64,000 nt of DNA, from assembly GCA_009761415.1 (NCBI GenBank), contig QUOL01000013.1, positions 734,501-798,500 on the forward strand, in the 5' to 3' direction. The notes under the pieces were generated by a model. That model saw nothing but the letters and a program-made list of their open reading frames with translations. It made no database searches and was not told the DNA's origin. Source of the stretch: Sarcomyxa edulis (Eukaryota > Basidiomycota > Agaricomycetes > Agaricales > Mycenaceae). Within the stretch, counting starts at the first letter, position 1, and each line of letters starts with the position of its first letter. Shown in pieces: positions 12,481 through 23,379 of this stretch. The position numbers and the translations under genes are program-made.

Positions 12481-13187
12481 ATGGTATTCGCGTTATCTTC
12501 ATTCTTTTCTCTTTTCATGTCAAACTGATGCAAAGGTCCACTATAGAGTGATAACGCTGGTCAGAACACGTCTTTTTATACTCCAAAATCCGACTGATTT
12601 CGGTGCAGAGTACAAAGAAGCTTTCGCTCTCTTTGACAAGAAGGGAACCGGAGCAGTTCCAAGAGAAACTCTAGGAGACCTCCTTCGTGCCCTTGGACAA
12701 AATCCAACACAGGCTGAAGTCGCAGAAATCATTGCTTCAGCCCCGAGAGACGGTACGCTTGATATACAGATGGCCGATTAGATTCGCTAATTCACTCTCC
12801 ATAGTTGACTACAAGACGTTTCTTACTATTTTGAACAGACCCGATGGCTTCAAGCCTGCTGGTACACCAGGTATATACGTTGTTCACCCCAACATGTTGC
12901 ACTTACTGATACTGTCGATGACATCTCTAGAGGAATTTATTCGAGGTTTCCAGGTCTTCGACAAGGAGGGAAACGGTTTCATTGGTGCAGGAGAACTGCG
13001 ATATGTCCTCACTCAATTAGGCGAAAAGATGACCGATGAGGAAGTGGACGAGCTACTGAAAGGAGTACAGATTGGCGCGTAAGTCTCAAATCATTGTCTT
13101 CATTCCCTCGGCTAAAGTTGACCATGGCCTGCTAGCGATGGAAACGTAAACTACGAGTCGTTTGTGCGTACTATTCTCAGTCAGTGA
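12481..13187 (+). CDS. CDC4: Myosin II essential light chain, Cdc4-like EF-hand protein
   Basis: Calmodulin-superfamily light chain that binds the IQ motifs of conventional myosin and is needed for the cytokinetic ring (fission yeast Cdc4). The start codon appears alone in exon 1 (12481-12483). A 13-nt micro-exon (12547-12559) and the exon from 12609 then give [20 protein letters not shown]. The EF-hand fold follows: [37 protein letters not shown], then [20 protein letters not shown] and [11 protein letters not shown], ending RTILSQ. Loop 1 and loop 2 lack a full set of calcium ligands, while loop 3 ([12 protein letters not shown]) is the best. That fits essential light chains, which bind little calcium. 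Length is about 145 residues, normal for the family. The heavy chain starts at 62204 in the same window. Confidence 0.88.
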
Positions 13188-13382
13188 TTTGTGGTGGTCA
13201 GTGTTGCTTGGACTATTGTATCTATATTCCCTATCATCGATAATGCCATCATGACCCCAGGCTTTGGTATCAGTACGATGAACATACTTTGGCTGCAGGG
13301 ACATGCAATCTAAATCAAGTCAATGGTCTAGATGAAGACGCAGATGCTATAAGATGCACAAAGTCTGGGGGAGGTTCTATTG

Positions 13383-15336
13383 CTACTGGTCGCTATCCTC
13401 CGTGCTATACCCATCCTCTGCTTCATCAGGCAAATTTCGGCGTCCCACCGTTTCGACAACAAGCTGACCACCACCTCTCAATACATCGACATCGCATAGT
13501 CTACTTCCTGCTTTCCACTCCACTTCTTTTCTGGGATACGAGGTTACCAGCTTGAATTCCCACCAGTCCACTCCAGATGCCTTGGAGCGAAGGATTTCTT
13601 GCTCGATGGCTAGTTCGCCGGATACACTGCCTCTCGGGGGATTATGCGGATCGCTTTCGGGAGCAAAAACGGACGGTACAAGTTGCGCGTCGACGAACGC
13701 GTAAAGCGCAGTTAACGTGGCTGTAGGCGCAAAGCGACGGATCACTCTGCCATCGGTTGGCAGTCGGACAGCGATCCGGAGAGTGTTCTTCGGATCCTCG
13801 TTTTCTGGACTGACTACATTCCTTCGTGCCCACCGGCGCCAGTCCATCCTCAGAGCCTCACGACGCTGTGCTTCCTCCTGCTCGAGCATTCGTTTATGCT
13901 CCTCTAATACCGCTTCTTGCTCGAGCCTTTGTTTCTCTTCTCTCTCCGCCCTTTCTGCTGCAACTTTAGCCTCAATTCTCTCTTTATCCCTCCGTGCAGA
14001 ATCTCGGAACGCCCTATCCTGCTCTTCACGAAGGTGGCGGTCTCGTTCTCGTTCTCTTCGTGCGGTCCGGATATCATCTAAGAAGGTAGAAACGCGAGGA
14101 AGGACTTGATTTTGGAGGTGATCAATAAGGCTCTGGGCGGAAGTTGGAGCAGTAGCTGGCACACATGGGCCCTGGTGGCGAGACAAGACGGTGAGTGCAG
14201 CCGAGGGTGAGGACGACCGTTGATTTCTTGCGGTAGGACTTCGGCGTGGTTGAAGTGATATAAACGCGACGAAGGGATACGTAGTAGCTTGAAGTTTTTC
14301 CGCGGCTAGAGCATACAATTGTTTAGTGATCAACGGAGGCTTGACAGTCAGACATCGGGAAGATCACCGCTCCATGCTTCCTGGTCTCGAACATCGCCTC
14401 CCCATACAATGACGCCGTTGTCGTATAGTGATTTGACGAACACAGTATCAGTCAATGTAGACCTAGACAGATGTTAGCACCTCGACTCTAGCATAAATAC
14501 TTGGACGCACCGCTTGAATTCTATAGCATCATCATGTTCCTCACTAACCAAGATGACGCACCCTACCTTGGCCTCCGTTTGGCATCGCTTCAACATCTCC
14601 TCGTAGGTTCCCAACATGAAATCAGGTAGTAGCTTTCTATCGTCATCACTGTAATTCGACCTCTGTGTCAACGTTGAGGGACCTGCATCCGTGCCTGTTG
14701 CGTTTGCACTACGAGAGATCTTCGAGCGTCCGATGCACACAGCCCCAGTCTCATCTTCGAGATCTCTTACCCATCGGTCTACTCCCCCATGTCCACTGGG
14801 CCCCGCTCTAAGAGGCCGTCGATAAAAATTTAGTCCCGTAAATCGTAGTTGAGGGAGAGGAATATGAAGAACTCCGAACACGAAGCGGAATATCCCCGAT
14901 AATATATGAAGAGGGAGGGTCAATAGTGACCATATAGAACGAGGGGCTATAGCCCAGTTCGCTGTGCTGTTAGGCTTGCAGATCTTCAATTAGGTTCTGT
15001 ACGCGACAGTCAAGCTGGGCAGCTTACCCTGCGCCGATTGCTCTCGATGCCATCTTCGTCCTGACGCGAATCGTCAATCTCGAAACTTTCCATGCGATAT
15101 TGATTTGTAGACGACGACGACGGAACTGAATTCGATCCTGTGCCAAAAATCAACTCGGCAGCTCTCTAGACAATGTTTCAGAAGCGAGACTTGGAGTGAC
15201 TCCGACTTTCTATACCTACCTGGACATCCCATTCAACACTGCTTAACACACCGACCGCCACATCATCGTCGCCACCATTTGTGAGGTCTCGTAACTGAGC
15301 AAGAGCCTGGCTTTGACTCGTGGTTAAATGAGCCAT
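13383..15336 (-). CDS. UBA-UAS-UBX protein, FAF2/UBXD8-like (Ubx2/Ucp10 type)
   Basis: ER- or lipid-droplet-anchored adaptor that recruits Cdc48/p97 in ER-associated degradation. The start at 15336 gives MAHLTTSQSQALAQLRDLTN and a UBA-like fold (VGVLSSVEWDVQRAAELIF). A long hydrophobic hairpin follows (SIWSLLTLPLHILSGIFRFV), as in FAF2. A UAS thioredoxin-like domain comes next (LLPDFMLGTYEEMLKRCQTE, DTVFVKSLYDNGVIVWGGDV, TYPFVAFISLQP). A strongly charged coiled coil (RRERERDRHLREEQDRAFRD onward, about 75 residues) leads to the UBX domain: LRIAVRLPTDGRVIRRFAPT and LYAFVDAQLVP. The last about 100 residues continue to DSDQ at 13383. All domains of the family are present in the usual order, in about five or six exons. 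It runs tail to tail with the light-chain gene; only about 200 bp separate its start from the copia element's terminal repeat. Confidence 0.9.
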
Positions 15337-15538
15337 ACTTGACTAGTTGAAACAGAAAGAGTCCAGCGGCGGGTCAGTAGCAGTGAGCAGTGAGCACGTT
15401 GTTTACTGGCAGCCTATAGTACTCATTCTGTCACATTCGCGTAACAGCGCGTAACGCACACGCAGAAATAAAATGCACGTGATCAAGACGCGTACAATCC
15501 AGGGTACTGTACCACTAGGGGCCAGCGCGAGCGCCGTC

Positions 15539-15982
15539 TGTTGGAAGATTAACTTGCTGCGAAAAGAGAACAACTAAAGTTTTATTAGCCTTTGTGGCTC
15601 TATATAAGGTGGGACAACAGTCTCCTACCCAGCCACCGTTCCCAGGTTGAGAAAATAAGAGCACAGAACTACACCTAAAACATTGAATTCACGGCGGGCG
15701 CATCAGCAAACCAGTGACTCACTACGTAGAACTACGTAAAATTGCATAGCAGCATAGGGACCCATAAAGCCAAAGATCCCATAGTGAGGGTCCTTGGCTT
15801 TATAGGTCTGCACAGATACCTCCAGCTTCTTTGAAGGTCTACAGAGATGCCCCCGGTTACTACAAAGATCTATGGGGCTCTATGCAGATGTTTTGGATAG
15901 TAGTACTAGTACCAGCAATATTTCATACTGATCATTTCTGAAAGCGAAATATAGGCAGAGTTCTTTAGCACAAATCCCAACA
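15539..15982 (-). repeat. Candidate 3' LTR of the copia element
   Basis: This 444-bp segment begins TGTTGGAAGATTAACTTGC and ends CACAAATCCCAACA on the plus strand, so it has the TG...CA ends and inverted TGTTGG/CCAACA termini of copia LTRs. On the element's strand it follows a purine tract (ATGGGGGAG, about 15983-15991) directly. Only about the last 45 bp match the LTR at the other end of the element; the rest is unrelated. A TATATAAGG on the plus strand near 15602 and a CA at about 15929 allow another reading: a separate plus-strand LTR joined to a truncated minus-strand one. Confidence 0.55.
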
Positions 15983-16011
15983 CTCCCCCATGATGATGCA
16001 ACTCTGCAAAA

Positions 16012-19000
16012 TCAACCTTTACGCAAACCAAGCATTTTCACCATATCCAACACCTTCATCCGTCCCAATGCCTTGGTCAAGATATCTGCAGGCATCTGAG
16101 CCGTTGGAAGATACTTGAGACCAATGTGTTCTTTCTCTACCTCGTCCCTCAACCAGTACAACCGAAGATCCAAGTGTTTCATACGACCGTGGTGTTCCGG
16201 GTTTTTGGCAACAGACAGAGCGGAGTTGTTGTCGATGTGCAAAGTGGATGGTGTGTCGAACGAGTAACCCATGGCAGAGAAGAGGTTGCGAAGATAGAGT
16301 ATTTCAGTGCCGGCATAAGTAGCTGCAACAAACTCAGCTTCTGTGGTGGAAAGAGCAACCAGGGTTTGAAGTCGACTGCGCCAGCCAATGGCACCGGTTC
16401 CCATCTTGACGACGTAGCCAGATGTAGATCGTCTGTTGTCAGGATTGCCGCCGTGGTCCGCATCGGTGTAGGTGGTGAACAGTTCAGGGGAATCGGAAGG
16501 AGAGTAGGAAAGCTTGTAGTCCATGGTGCCTTTGAGATAGCGAAGGAGGTGTTTGACGGCTGCCCAGTGCTGCATCCCAGGATTCTTACAGAAGCGTGCA
16601 AGCACACCAACCGTGTAAGAGATGTCTGGGCGCGTTGCAATGGCAAGATAAGACAAGGCACCTACAGCGTTGATGTAAGGAATAGAATGCATCGCTGCAA
16701 TCTCTTCCGGAGTTTTTGGAGACATGGACGCACTGAGCTTGACGTTGGGGTCGAGAGGAGTGGAGACAGGATTAGCTTCAGAGAGGTTGAAACGTTGGAG
16801 GAGGTCAATGATGTACTGGCGCTGGCAGAGATTGAGGGTGCGAGTGGAACGGTCACGAGTGATTTCGACTCCCAGAGGGAAAGAAGTGGGACCCAAGTCA
16901 CGAAGCTTGAAGTGGGACTTGAGTTCTTCCTTGACCTTCTGGATGTCGGCCTTGGACTTGGCTGCAATCGTCATATCGTCAATGAAAACAGGAATGATGA
17001 TGCGCACACCGTCACGAAGGTAGACCCAGACACTGTTCTCACACACAATCCGCTTGAACCCCATCTTCTCCAAGGTGGTGTTCAGCTCCAAGTGCCAGTT
17101 GCGACCGGACTGTTTCAAGCCGTAGAGAGACTTGATGAGAAGCATCACTCAGTGAGGAGGTTTGGTCTGAAACCCTTCAGGCTGACGCATGTATACCTTC
17201 TCCTTCAACCAACCATACAGGAAAGCAGACAAGATGTCAATGCTTTCACACTCCAAGTCCTCGATAGCAACAATAGCGAGTATGGCTCTGAGAGACAACC
17301 ACTGCGGCGTTGGAGCGATTGTCTCTGTGTAGTCAAAGCCAGGGCGCTGTGAGAAGCCTTGAGCAACCAAGCGACCCTTGTAGCGCTCAACAGAGCCATC
17401 TGCATTTCGTTTTACCTTGAACACCCACTTGCTCCCAATGGCCCTTGCACCAGGCGGCAACTCAACTAGCTTGAAAGTGCCGTTCTGAACGAGGGACTCA
17501 ATCTCTTCAGTGGCAGCATTCAGCCAGCGAGTGCGCTCCGGTGCAGGGCGCTCCATCGCTTCCTTGAAACTGCGCGGCTCGTTCTGATGAGAACTGGACG
17601 CCTTGAAAGCTGCAGCTCGCAAAGCAAACTCCTTGGTTGGAAAGAGCTCTGCTGCTAACTCAGTCCAGGTCAGATAGTCGTCAAATTGGGCTGTGGCCAC
17701 AAATTCAAGACCGGCCATCAGGACATCTGGATCGCTAGCGACATCCTGAGCTTCGACATCTTCTTCATCCGAGTCTGAATCGATTACTGGAGGTGGCTTG
17801 CGTGATGTGTCCCAGTTATCGAGTGGATCAGGGGAAACAGACTGGCGAGGAGGAGGAGCGGCAGGAGGATGATCAGGGAGAGGAGCAGTTGGCAGAGGCG
17901 GAGTCATCTGAAGAGGATCCGGTGATTCTGGTCTAGGAGGAGCTGGAGCTGCTGCTGGAGTTGGGAGGCGTTGTAAGGGAGCTGGGACGTTGCGTCGCTG
18001 CAAATCCTGCAAGTTCATAGAACCTTTGGGACGCTGCAGACGCGGAGGATTACGACGTCGAGCTTGTGGAGGAGGAGAGGGAGTACGTGGTAGAGGAGGT
18101 TGAGGTGGTTGAGGTGGTAAAGGAGGTGCGACAGGAGGAGCAAAATCCGGAGCATTACCTGGAGCATCGCCTGCATTAGGCTGCTGAGGTGGCTGAGGAG
18201 GTGGTGCATCAACTCTAAAGTCGTCTAAATCGTCATCTCCCCCATGGTGCGGCACATCGTCATCATCGGAAGACACTGAGGCAGGAGGAGGAGGAGGAGG
18301 AAGAGGGTCTGAGGAAGGCAGATCATCAAGCAAGTTAATCGCAGTGGGGGAATTACCAGGGTAGTAGCGTTCATCAAAGACCGCGTGGCTGCTGGTGATG
18401 AATTTCTTAGCAGCCGGGTCCCAGAAGAGCCATGCTTTTACACCTTCTGGATATCCAATAAAGATGCACTTCCTACAATGGGGTTGGAGCGCTTTACGCT
18501 TCTCCTTGCGGATGAGAACGTAAGCGAGACATCCAAAGACTCGGAAGTAAGAGACGTCAGGTTTCTTCTTCTTCCAAGCAGAATAAGGGACTTCGCCGTT
18601 CAAGGCAGAAGTGGGTGTCCTGTTCCGAGTGTGGACGTAGGCAGAGACGGCACGAGCCCAGAACGACGCAGGGAGCTTGGCTTCAACCATAAGAGAGGTA
18701 GCAGCTTCAGCAATCTCTCTGTTTGGGCGCTCTGCAGCTCCATTCTGGTGCGGTTCGTTGGGCTCGGTGTGCTGTCTGGCAATGCCATGGTCGACACAGA
18801 ACTGGATGAACTCCTTCCCCATGTACTCACCCCCTTTGTCATCACGGATCTTGCGAAGCGGCACCCCCAGAGCCTTCTCAGCATAAGCTTTGAAAGACTT
18901 GAAGGCTGCAAACGCGTCACTCTTGCGCTTGAGGTAGGCAACCACCCAGTAACGCGTAGCATCGTCGATGAACGTCATCCAGTAGCGATAGCCCTCCGGA

Positions 19001-20577
19001 GTCTGAACAGGCATAGGCCCCTTCAGATCCGTATGGACCAAAGCTAAAGGCTTCGTTCGACGAGTAGCAGTCAAAGGAATGTTGTGACGGTGTTGCTTGC
19101 CAGCAATGCAGGGCTCACAGATGGGATCGGGTTTGTTGGGAGACTCGAGGGAGATGCCGGTGACGAGTTTCTTGCTGAGCATGCGTTTGACATCGACGTA
19201 GTTGAGATGAGACAAACGCCGGTGCCAGAGACTCAGATCAAGCGGCAGAGTGCTGGCTCGATTGGCAATCTCTGCAGGGATGCGGAGAGAACGACCATTG
19301 AGATACCCCAGATTCCGATCGGTGACTGTAGCAGTGAAGAGGAGGTTGTTGTTGATGAAGAAACTGGCAGTGCGTCCCAGTATCCGGATTTCATATCCTT
19401 TCCGAGCGGTGAGATGGACGAGAGATAATAGATTGCTGCCAAGGGCAGGGACATGTAAGACATCATGAAAAACAACGGGACACATTTCTACACCATCCAC
19501 CACCGGCTGAAACTCCACAGACCCAATACCCGCCGAATAGATGACAGAGCTGTCTGCGAGACGAACTCCAACGACGTGAGGCGAGTAGGATCGAAACCAA
19601 TGACGATGAGGAGTCATGTGTGAAGAGGCACCTGTATCGGCGGTCCAGTCAGCAGCGGCGCGAGATTTGAGCCAAGCGGCACGATCAGAAGATGACAGAG
19701 CACTTGCATGACCAGCAGACTCAAAATGAGCGATGTTGGCAGATTCCTCTACATTCTCCTGCACCTTGTTCGCGTTCTCCTTCTTCCCCTTGGCTCCTCT
19801 AGTGCCCCTTCCACCCCACTTTGCTCCGGAGTCCTTGGCCTTCAAGGAAGCTGCCTTGAACTTGTTGCAGTCCTTGAGAACGTGGCCTTTGGCGTTGCAA
19901 AAGAAGCATTTGCCGTTGACGGAGGCTTGGAGGGCAAGAACAGGAGAGGTGCTGTCGACGTGACAAGTGGAGCGTTGGGTGTCCTCGTTCTGGAATTCAG
20001 AGAAGAGTTTCTCGAGGGTGAGAGAGTCGAGGAGAAGGATGGATGAGACAAAGGAATTGTAGTTGTGAGGGAGGGCGCGGATGAGAGTCATGATTTCGAG
20101 TTCCTCATCGAGTTGCTCCATGGTGAAAGCTGTGGGACGGAGATCCTTGATAGCCTGCATGGCTTCCTGAGTCTTAGCCATCAGAGCAGAGAGGGATTCA
20201 TCCTCCTGCTTCCTGATGCTGAAGAGGTCGTCATAGACAGCAAAACGCGTACCAGGCTTCTTCTGCTTATGAACATCCTCCAACTTGTTCCACATCTTCA
20301 CGGGATCGCCATTCAACGGCTTGATATGCACCCTCTGATTTGGTTCCACAGCCAAAAAGATCTCCCCACTAGCCTTGGAGAAGGCCGACTTCCAATCCCT
20401 CAACTCCTTCTTTTCAGCAGCAGTGGGTGCTGATGAGTCCACAGGCACAGGTTCAGGGTCAGAACCATTGGTGACGAGCCAGAGGTCCTTGGTAGAGAGG
20501 TAGGCCTGCATGTTGTCAGCCCAGGAACTGTAGTTGGAGTTGTTGAGGAGGTCAAAGGAATGTTTGATGTCAGGCAT
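16012..20577 (-). pseudogene. Copia Gag-Pol polyprotein with one in-frame TGA
   Basis: The frame is open for about 1,521 codons except for a single TGA at 17151-17149, inside the reverse transcriptase just before LLIKSLYGLKQSG. Domains in order: copia Gag (ends near residue 210); a zinc knuckle CFFCNAKGHVLKDC (CX2CX4HX4C); protease with DTGASSHM; the GAG_pre-integrase HHCC region (WHRRLSHLN, CEPCIAGKQH); integrase core with HTDLKGPM, RDDKGGEYMG and NGAAERPNREIAEA (DDE); a long Pro-rich linker; reverse transcriptase with ESIDILSAFLYGWLKEKVYM and the VFIDDMTIA active site; and RNase H with STTEAEFVA. Everything else looks intact, so the copy is young or barely inactivated. The alternatives for the stop are readthrough or a single base error. 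The 408-codon plus-strand frame opposite is a shadow. Confidence 0.9.
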
Positions 20578-20935
20578 GATTTCGAAGTTTTTGGGGGCAA
20601 AGTTGGCAGTGAGGACGGAGTTTTCGAGCGATAAGGGAACGAATAAAACGTTTAGAAGCGGAATTACGAGGGGAACACACTGGTAACAGATTTAGGATGA
20701 TCCGATAAGAACTGAGCGAGTAGCGTCAAATTTGGTGAAAAATGAGGTGGCAGCCGTTGTCAGAGATCAAACTTGATTTGGGAAACAAGGTGATAGGGGT
20801 AGGTAGGGATGATGTATAGGATGCCAGAAAATGAGTTTGGAGAAGATCCGAGCAGGGATGAGAGAGATAGAGTGAAAATGATTTTTGCAGGAGCTGGTGA
20901 CAGGCGATCAATCTGATAAGGCTGTTAAAGCGCAG

Positions 20936-20949
20936 GGCCCATAACCTAT
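20936..20949 (-). other. Primer-binding-site-like 14-mer of the copia element
   Basis: ATAGGTTATGGGCC on the minus strand lies at the inner edge of the upstream LTR. The identical 14-mer recurs at 24796-24809 beside the second copia remnant, again on the minus strand, while the sequence on either side differs. That position and conservation fit a primer-binding site; I cannot say which tRNA it would match. Confidence 0.5.
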
Positions 20950-21172
20950 TGAAGGGAGACACTTCAGAGAGCACTGGAGTCGAGCTTCACTGTCAAAGAT
21001 ATGTATATTAAGTAGAGTAAGACGACGTACCTGGAGTCGAGCTTCACTGTCAAAGATAAAGAGCAGTGAGCTGACTCCAGGGAAGGCTAAGTCATCTGAA
21101 GTAAACAATAGTAAACAAGTAAAGGGGCTGAAAGCAAAGTAAAGGCAGAGTTCTTTAGCACAAATCCCAACA
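20946..21172 (-). repeat. 5' LTR of the copia element (short form)
   Basis: About 227 bp, starting TGTTGGGATTTGTGCTAAAG on the minus strand. It carries an internal direct repeat: a 27-bp unit at 20974-21000 recurs at 21031-21057. It is almost identical over its whole length to the solo LTR at 31145-31371, differing at about four bases, but shares only about 45 terminal bases with the LTR at the other end of its own element. Confidence 0.75.
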
Positions 21173-21930
21173 CGTGGATGATGCACTACCACGGTACTCT
21201 TGGAGCTTCTGCCTCACTTGTTTTGAAGTCGAATTGATGGTGATCTTGTGCTGATTGCAACTTGAAATCCAATCGTGACCGTGCTGTTCACAGAGGTGGG
21301 CGCGGAGAGTTCCATTCGCCGTTCCTGTTGCGTAAGTTGATGGCACAAATTGCGGGTCGGTAGCTTGAACATGTCTAGAATCATCAATAGATAATGCACA
21401 GAATTATATTACATGGAAGAAACCTACTTGCAAAAAATGCAGTTGTTTTGGGCATGATCACTCGAATCTTTGAAAAAAGTCCAGACGTCACGCGCAGCAT
21501 GTCCCGTCTTATTTCCAGCAGGGCCAGACAGTGTACGCCTTCGAGCTGTTGAGCCAACGGTGCTGTGACCTCCGCTTCTGGGAGTATTCCCGCGTCTGGA
21601 TGGAGTGGGGGGCAACCGTAGATGATGACGGTTCACGGTTGGTGTCTCAGGAACGGCATCTTCGAAGTCGAAGCTTTCACCAGAATCCGAGTCAAGTCTT
21701 GTAGAGCCATGGAGAGATGTCGTTGGGCGTGAGGGAGTCTCGGGAGGGTGCATATCGTGTCTATGCGGATGCAGTGCGGAAGCATTTTGCTGTGCAGATC
21801 CAGTCGTCGAATGTAAGTGATTCGCAGCCGCGGGAGCCGGCGTTCCACCTTCCAGATGGAAGGCAACACGTCTGTTGTCTGTATTTGCTCTGCTAGTAGG
21901 CTGGGGGGCTTTTATGTGTAGTTTGATCAT
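21173..21930 (-). pseudogene. hAT transposase N-terminus with BED-type zinc finger (truncated)
   Basis: The frame from 21930 starts with a Ser/Thr/Pro-rich region and leads to GHAARDVWTFFKDSSDHAQN and CIFC. A short intron (about 21426 to 21374) joins this to TYATGTANGTLRAHLCEQHG and HDWISSC. The spacing CX2C...HX4H and the ARDVWTFF lead-in are those of BED-type fingers at the start of basidiomycete hAT transposases. The reading stays open to QKLQEYRGSASST and then runs into the copia LTR at 21172, so the RNase-H-like catalytic domain and dimerisation region are lost. Without them it cannot be an active transposase, though a DNA-binding fragment could still be made. Confidence 0.65.
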
Positions 21931-22527
21931 CAGAAAGACAGAAAAACAAGAAAACTCAACTACATACCTTCAATTCGGGTTTCCGGTTCAAACCCATTGT
22001 AATTTTGCTCGCACCATTGGGGTACTCGCGAGTAGTCGTTGTTTTAGCTTTACGTCATGGAGCCATATCTGTCGAATGTTGGCAAGAGTAGAAATGGGAA
22101 GAAACGGGGGCACAGTGCTCGAGATTGAGACCACACACTTACTTTCCGAATTTGAAATGTTCAGGGCCTCCGAGTTGCACTCCGGAATCTTATGAACCTA
22201 GAGACTGGAATGCAAAAGGTTCACCTCTGATTATCTCCCATCTCAGGCTTTTGGCTCATTGTACGAGCAGAGTTGTAGCCCCGAGATGGCTGAGTCGAGG
22301 TCCATGAAATTTGTGCCATTGGAAACTTGCAATGGGAACAAGGGTTAATGGGATGCTATCATTTATGAGGATACTCTAGGATATATAGAAGAGCTAGCAG
22401 TGTGTTCATGTATGGATCAGCACACACTACTGCTAGTTCTTTGTCGAGGATTGTCGAAGTTGGTGGGCAGAGGGGAAACCTTCCCGAAAAAGAAAGAAGC
22501 CGCGGCTCAACCGGCTTGTAAGCTGCC

Positions 22528-22640
22528 GGTTCGCGGTTTTAAGCCGAGCCGACAAATTTAGAGCGGGGGAACCGACATGACGGCTCAGCTTGGCTCCTCA
22601 ATGGCTTAGTTCGGTTGGTTCGCGGTTTTAAGCCGAGCCG
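22528..22640. repeat. Subterminal direct repeats of the hAT remnant
   Basis: An identical 24-bp unit, beginning GGTTCGCGGTTTTAAGCC, occurs at 22528-22551 and again at 22617-22640, next to the putative element end. Subterminal repeats of this kind are transposase-binding sites in hAT elements. Confidence 0.6.
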
Positions 22641-22651
22641 TGGCAACACTA

Positions 22652-23379
22652 ACATGCGCTAGGTTGGCAGTCTCTTTTGCATTCTTTCCCTTCCCTTTCT
22701 CCAAAAACACCCTCCCATATCTCTTCAACTGGTAAGCTTCCTTCCCACCTTCATCACCACCCCCAATCTCCCAACAAGCTGATATGTCATGGTTGGGCTT
22801 CTTGCAATTTGAACAAAAACAACAAGGAGTGTTGGTTGTGGTGGAGGGAGGCTGAACATGAGCAGAGTTGGCATATTTGGATACTTGAAGAGCAGCGAGG
22901 GCAGCGATATCATCAAGACGGTCAGATTCAGCTTGAGTAGCGAGGATGACTTTGCCAAAAGTGATGGGGGTAGAGATGGGAGCAATGGAGACCCAGTTTT
23001 GACGAAATTCAATCCAGTTGGTCCACGTAGATGGAAGTCCTTTGAAGATGGTGAAGATACCATCCGCATCAGAGATCATCACCCCCATCTTCGCCAACTG
23101 CTGGTGTATACGCGCCAGCTCAGTCAGAAAGACGGCACACGTATCCGTCATGCGCAGGCGAGAAAGCTTCTCTCGCAAGATATACTGTTGCCCAGCATCA
23201 CGGCATTCATGCAGGCCCTCGATCACGGCCCAGGATTCCCGTGCACACATCCAGCCAAGGTCCGTATAGGGATCCGGGAGGAGAAGTGTGATGTTGGGTG
23301 CCAAATGAGCCTGGATGATGAAGCGAGCGATGCCATCGCGATGAACGAAGGATGCGTATGCGTTTTCGTACTTCAGCAC
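22652..23379 (-). pseudogene. Copia Gag fragment of a second element (C-terminal part)
   Basis: The open frame encodes a copia-type Gag. It shows ASFVHRDGIARFIIQAHLAP (the family's 'F..rDG.ARFii'), then DAGQQYILREKLSRLRMTDT, then FKGLPSTWTNWIEFRQNW, and a zinc knuckle CSNCKKPNHDISACW near 22785. The frame stays open until it runs into the hAT terminus at 22651, which supplies its last 14 codons and stop. The N-terminal part of the same protein type is found separately at 24364-24639. No protease, integrase or reverse transcriptase of this element is left in the window. Confidence 0.7.

Larger units (their letters stand above)
15539..21172 (-). mobile_element. Ty1/copia LTR retrotransposon, nearly full length, with mismatched LTRs
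   Basis: A 5.6-kb element read on the minus strand. In order it has an upstream LTR (21172 to about 20946), a primer-site-like ATAGGTTATGGGCC (20949-20936), a 350-bp leader, one long gag-pol frame (20577-16012), a polypurine tract (ATGGGGGAG) and a downstream LTR. The flanks do not match as a target duplication: CCGTC precedes 15539 and CGTGG follows 21172. On the right it directly truncates a hAT transposase frame. Confidence 0.85.
21173..22651 (-). mobile_element. Truncated hAT-type DNA transposon (5' end only)
   Basis: On the minus strand the element begins at about 22651 with TAGTGTTGCCACGGCTCGGC, a hAT-like terminus. Subterminal repeats follow, then an N-terminal transposase frame, and it is cut off at 21172 by the copia LTR. 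The terminus interrupts a copia gag frame, which continues to the right of 22652. The other end of the element is missing, so no 8-bp target duplication can be checked. Confidence 0.6.

Noticed and set aside
16126..17352. 408-codon plus-strand open frame
   Set aside because: It lies exactly opposite the reverse transcriptase/RNase H part of the copia polyprotein and has no motif of its own; it is an antisense shadow.
20946..21172. Repeated 27-bp units as a possible CRISPR-like or satellite array
   Set aside because: Only two copies, inside an LTR that has the same pair at 31 kb; this is LTR internal structure in a eukaryote.
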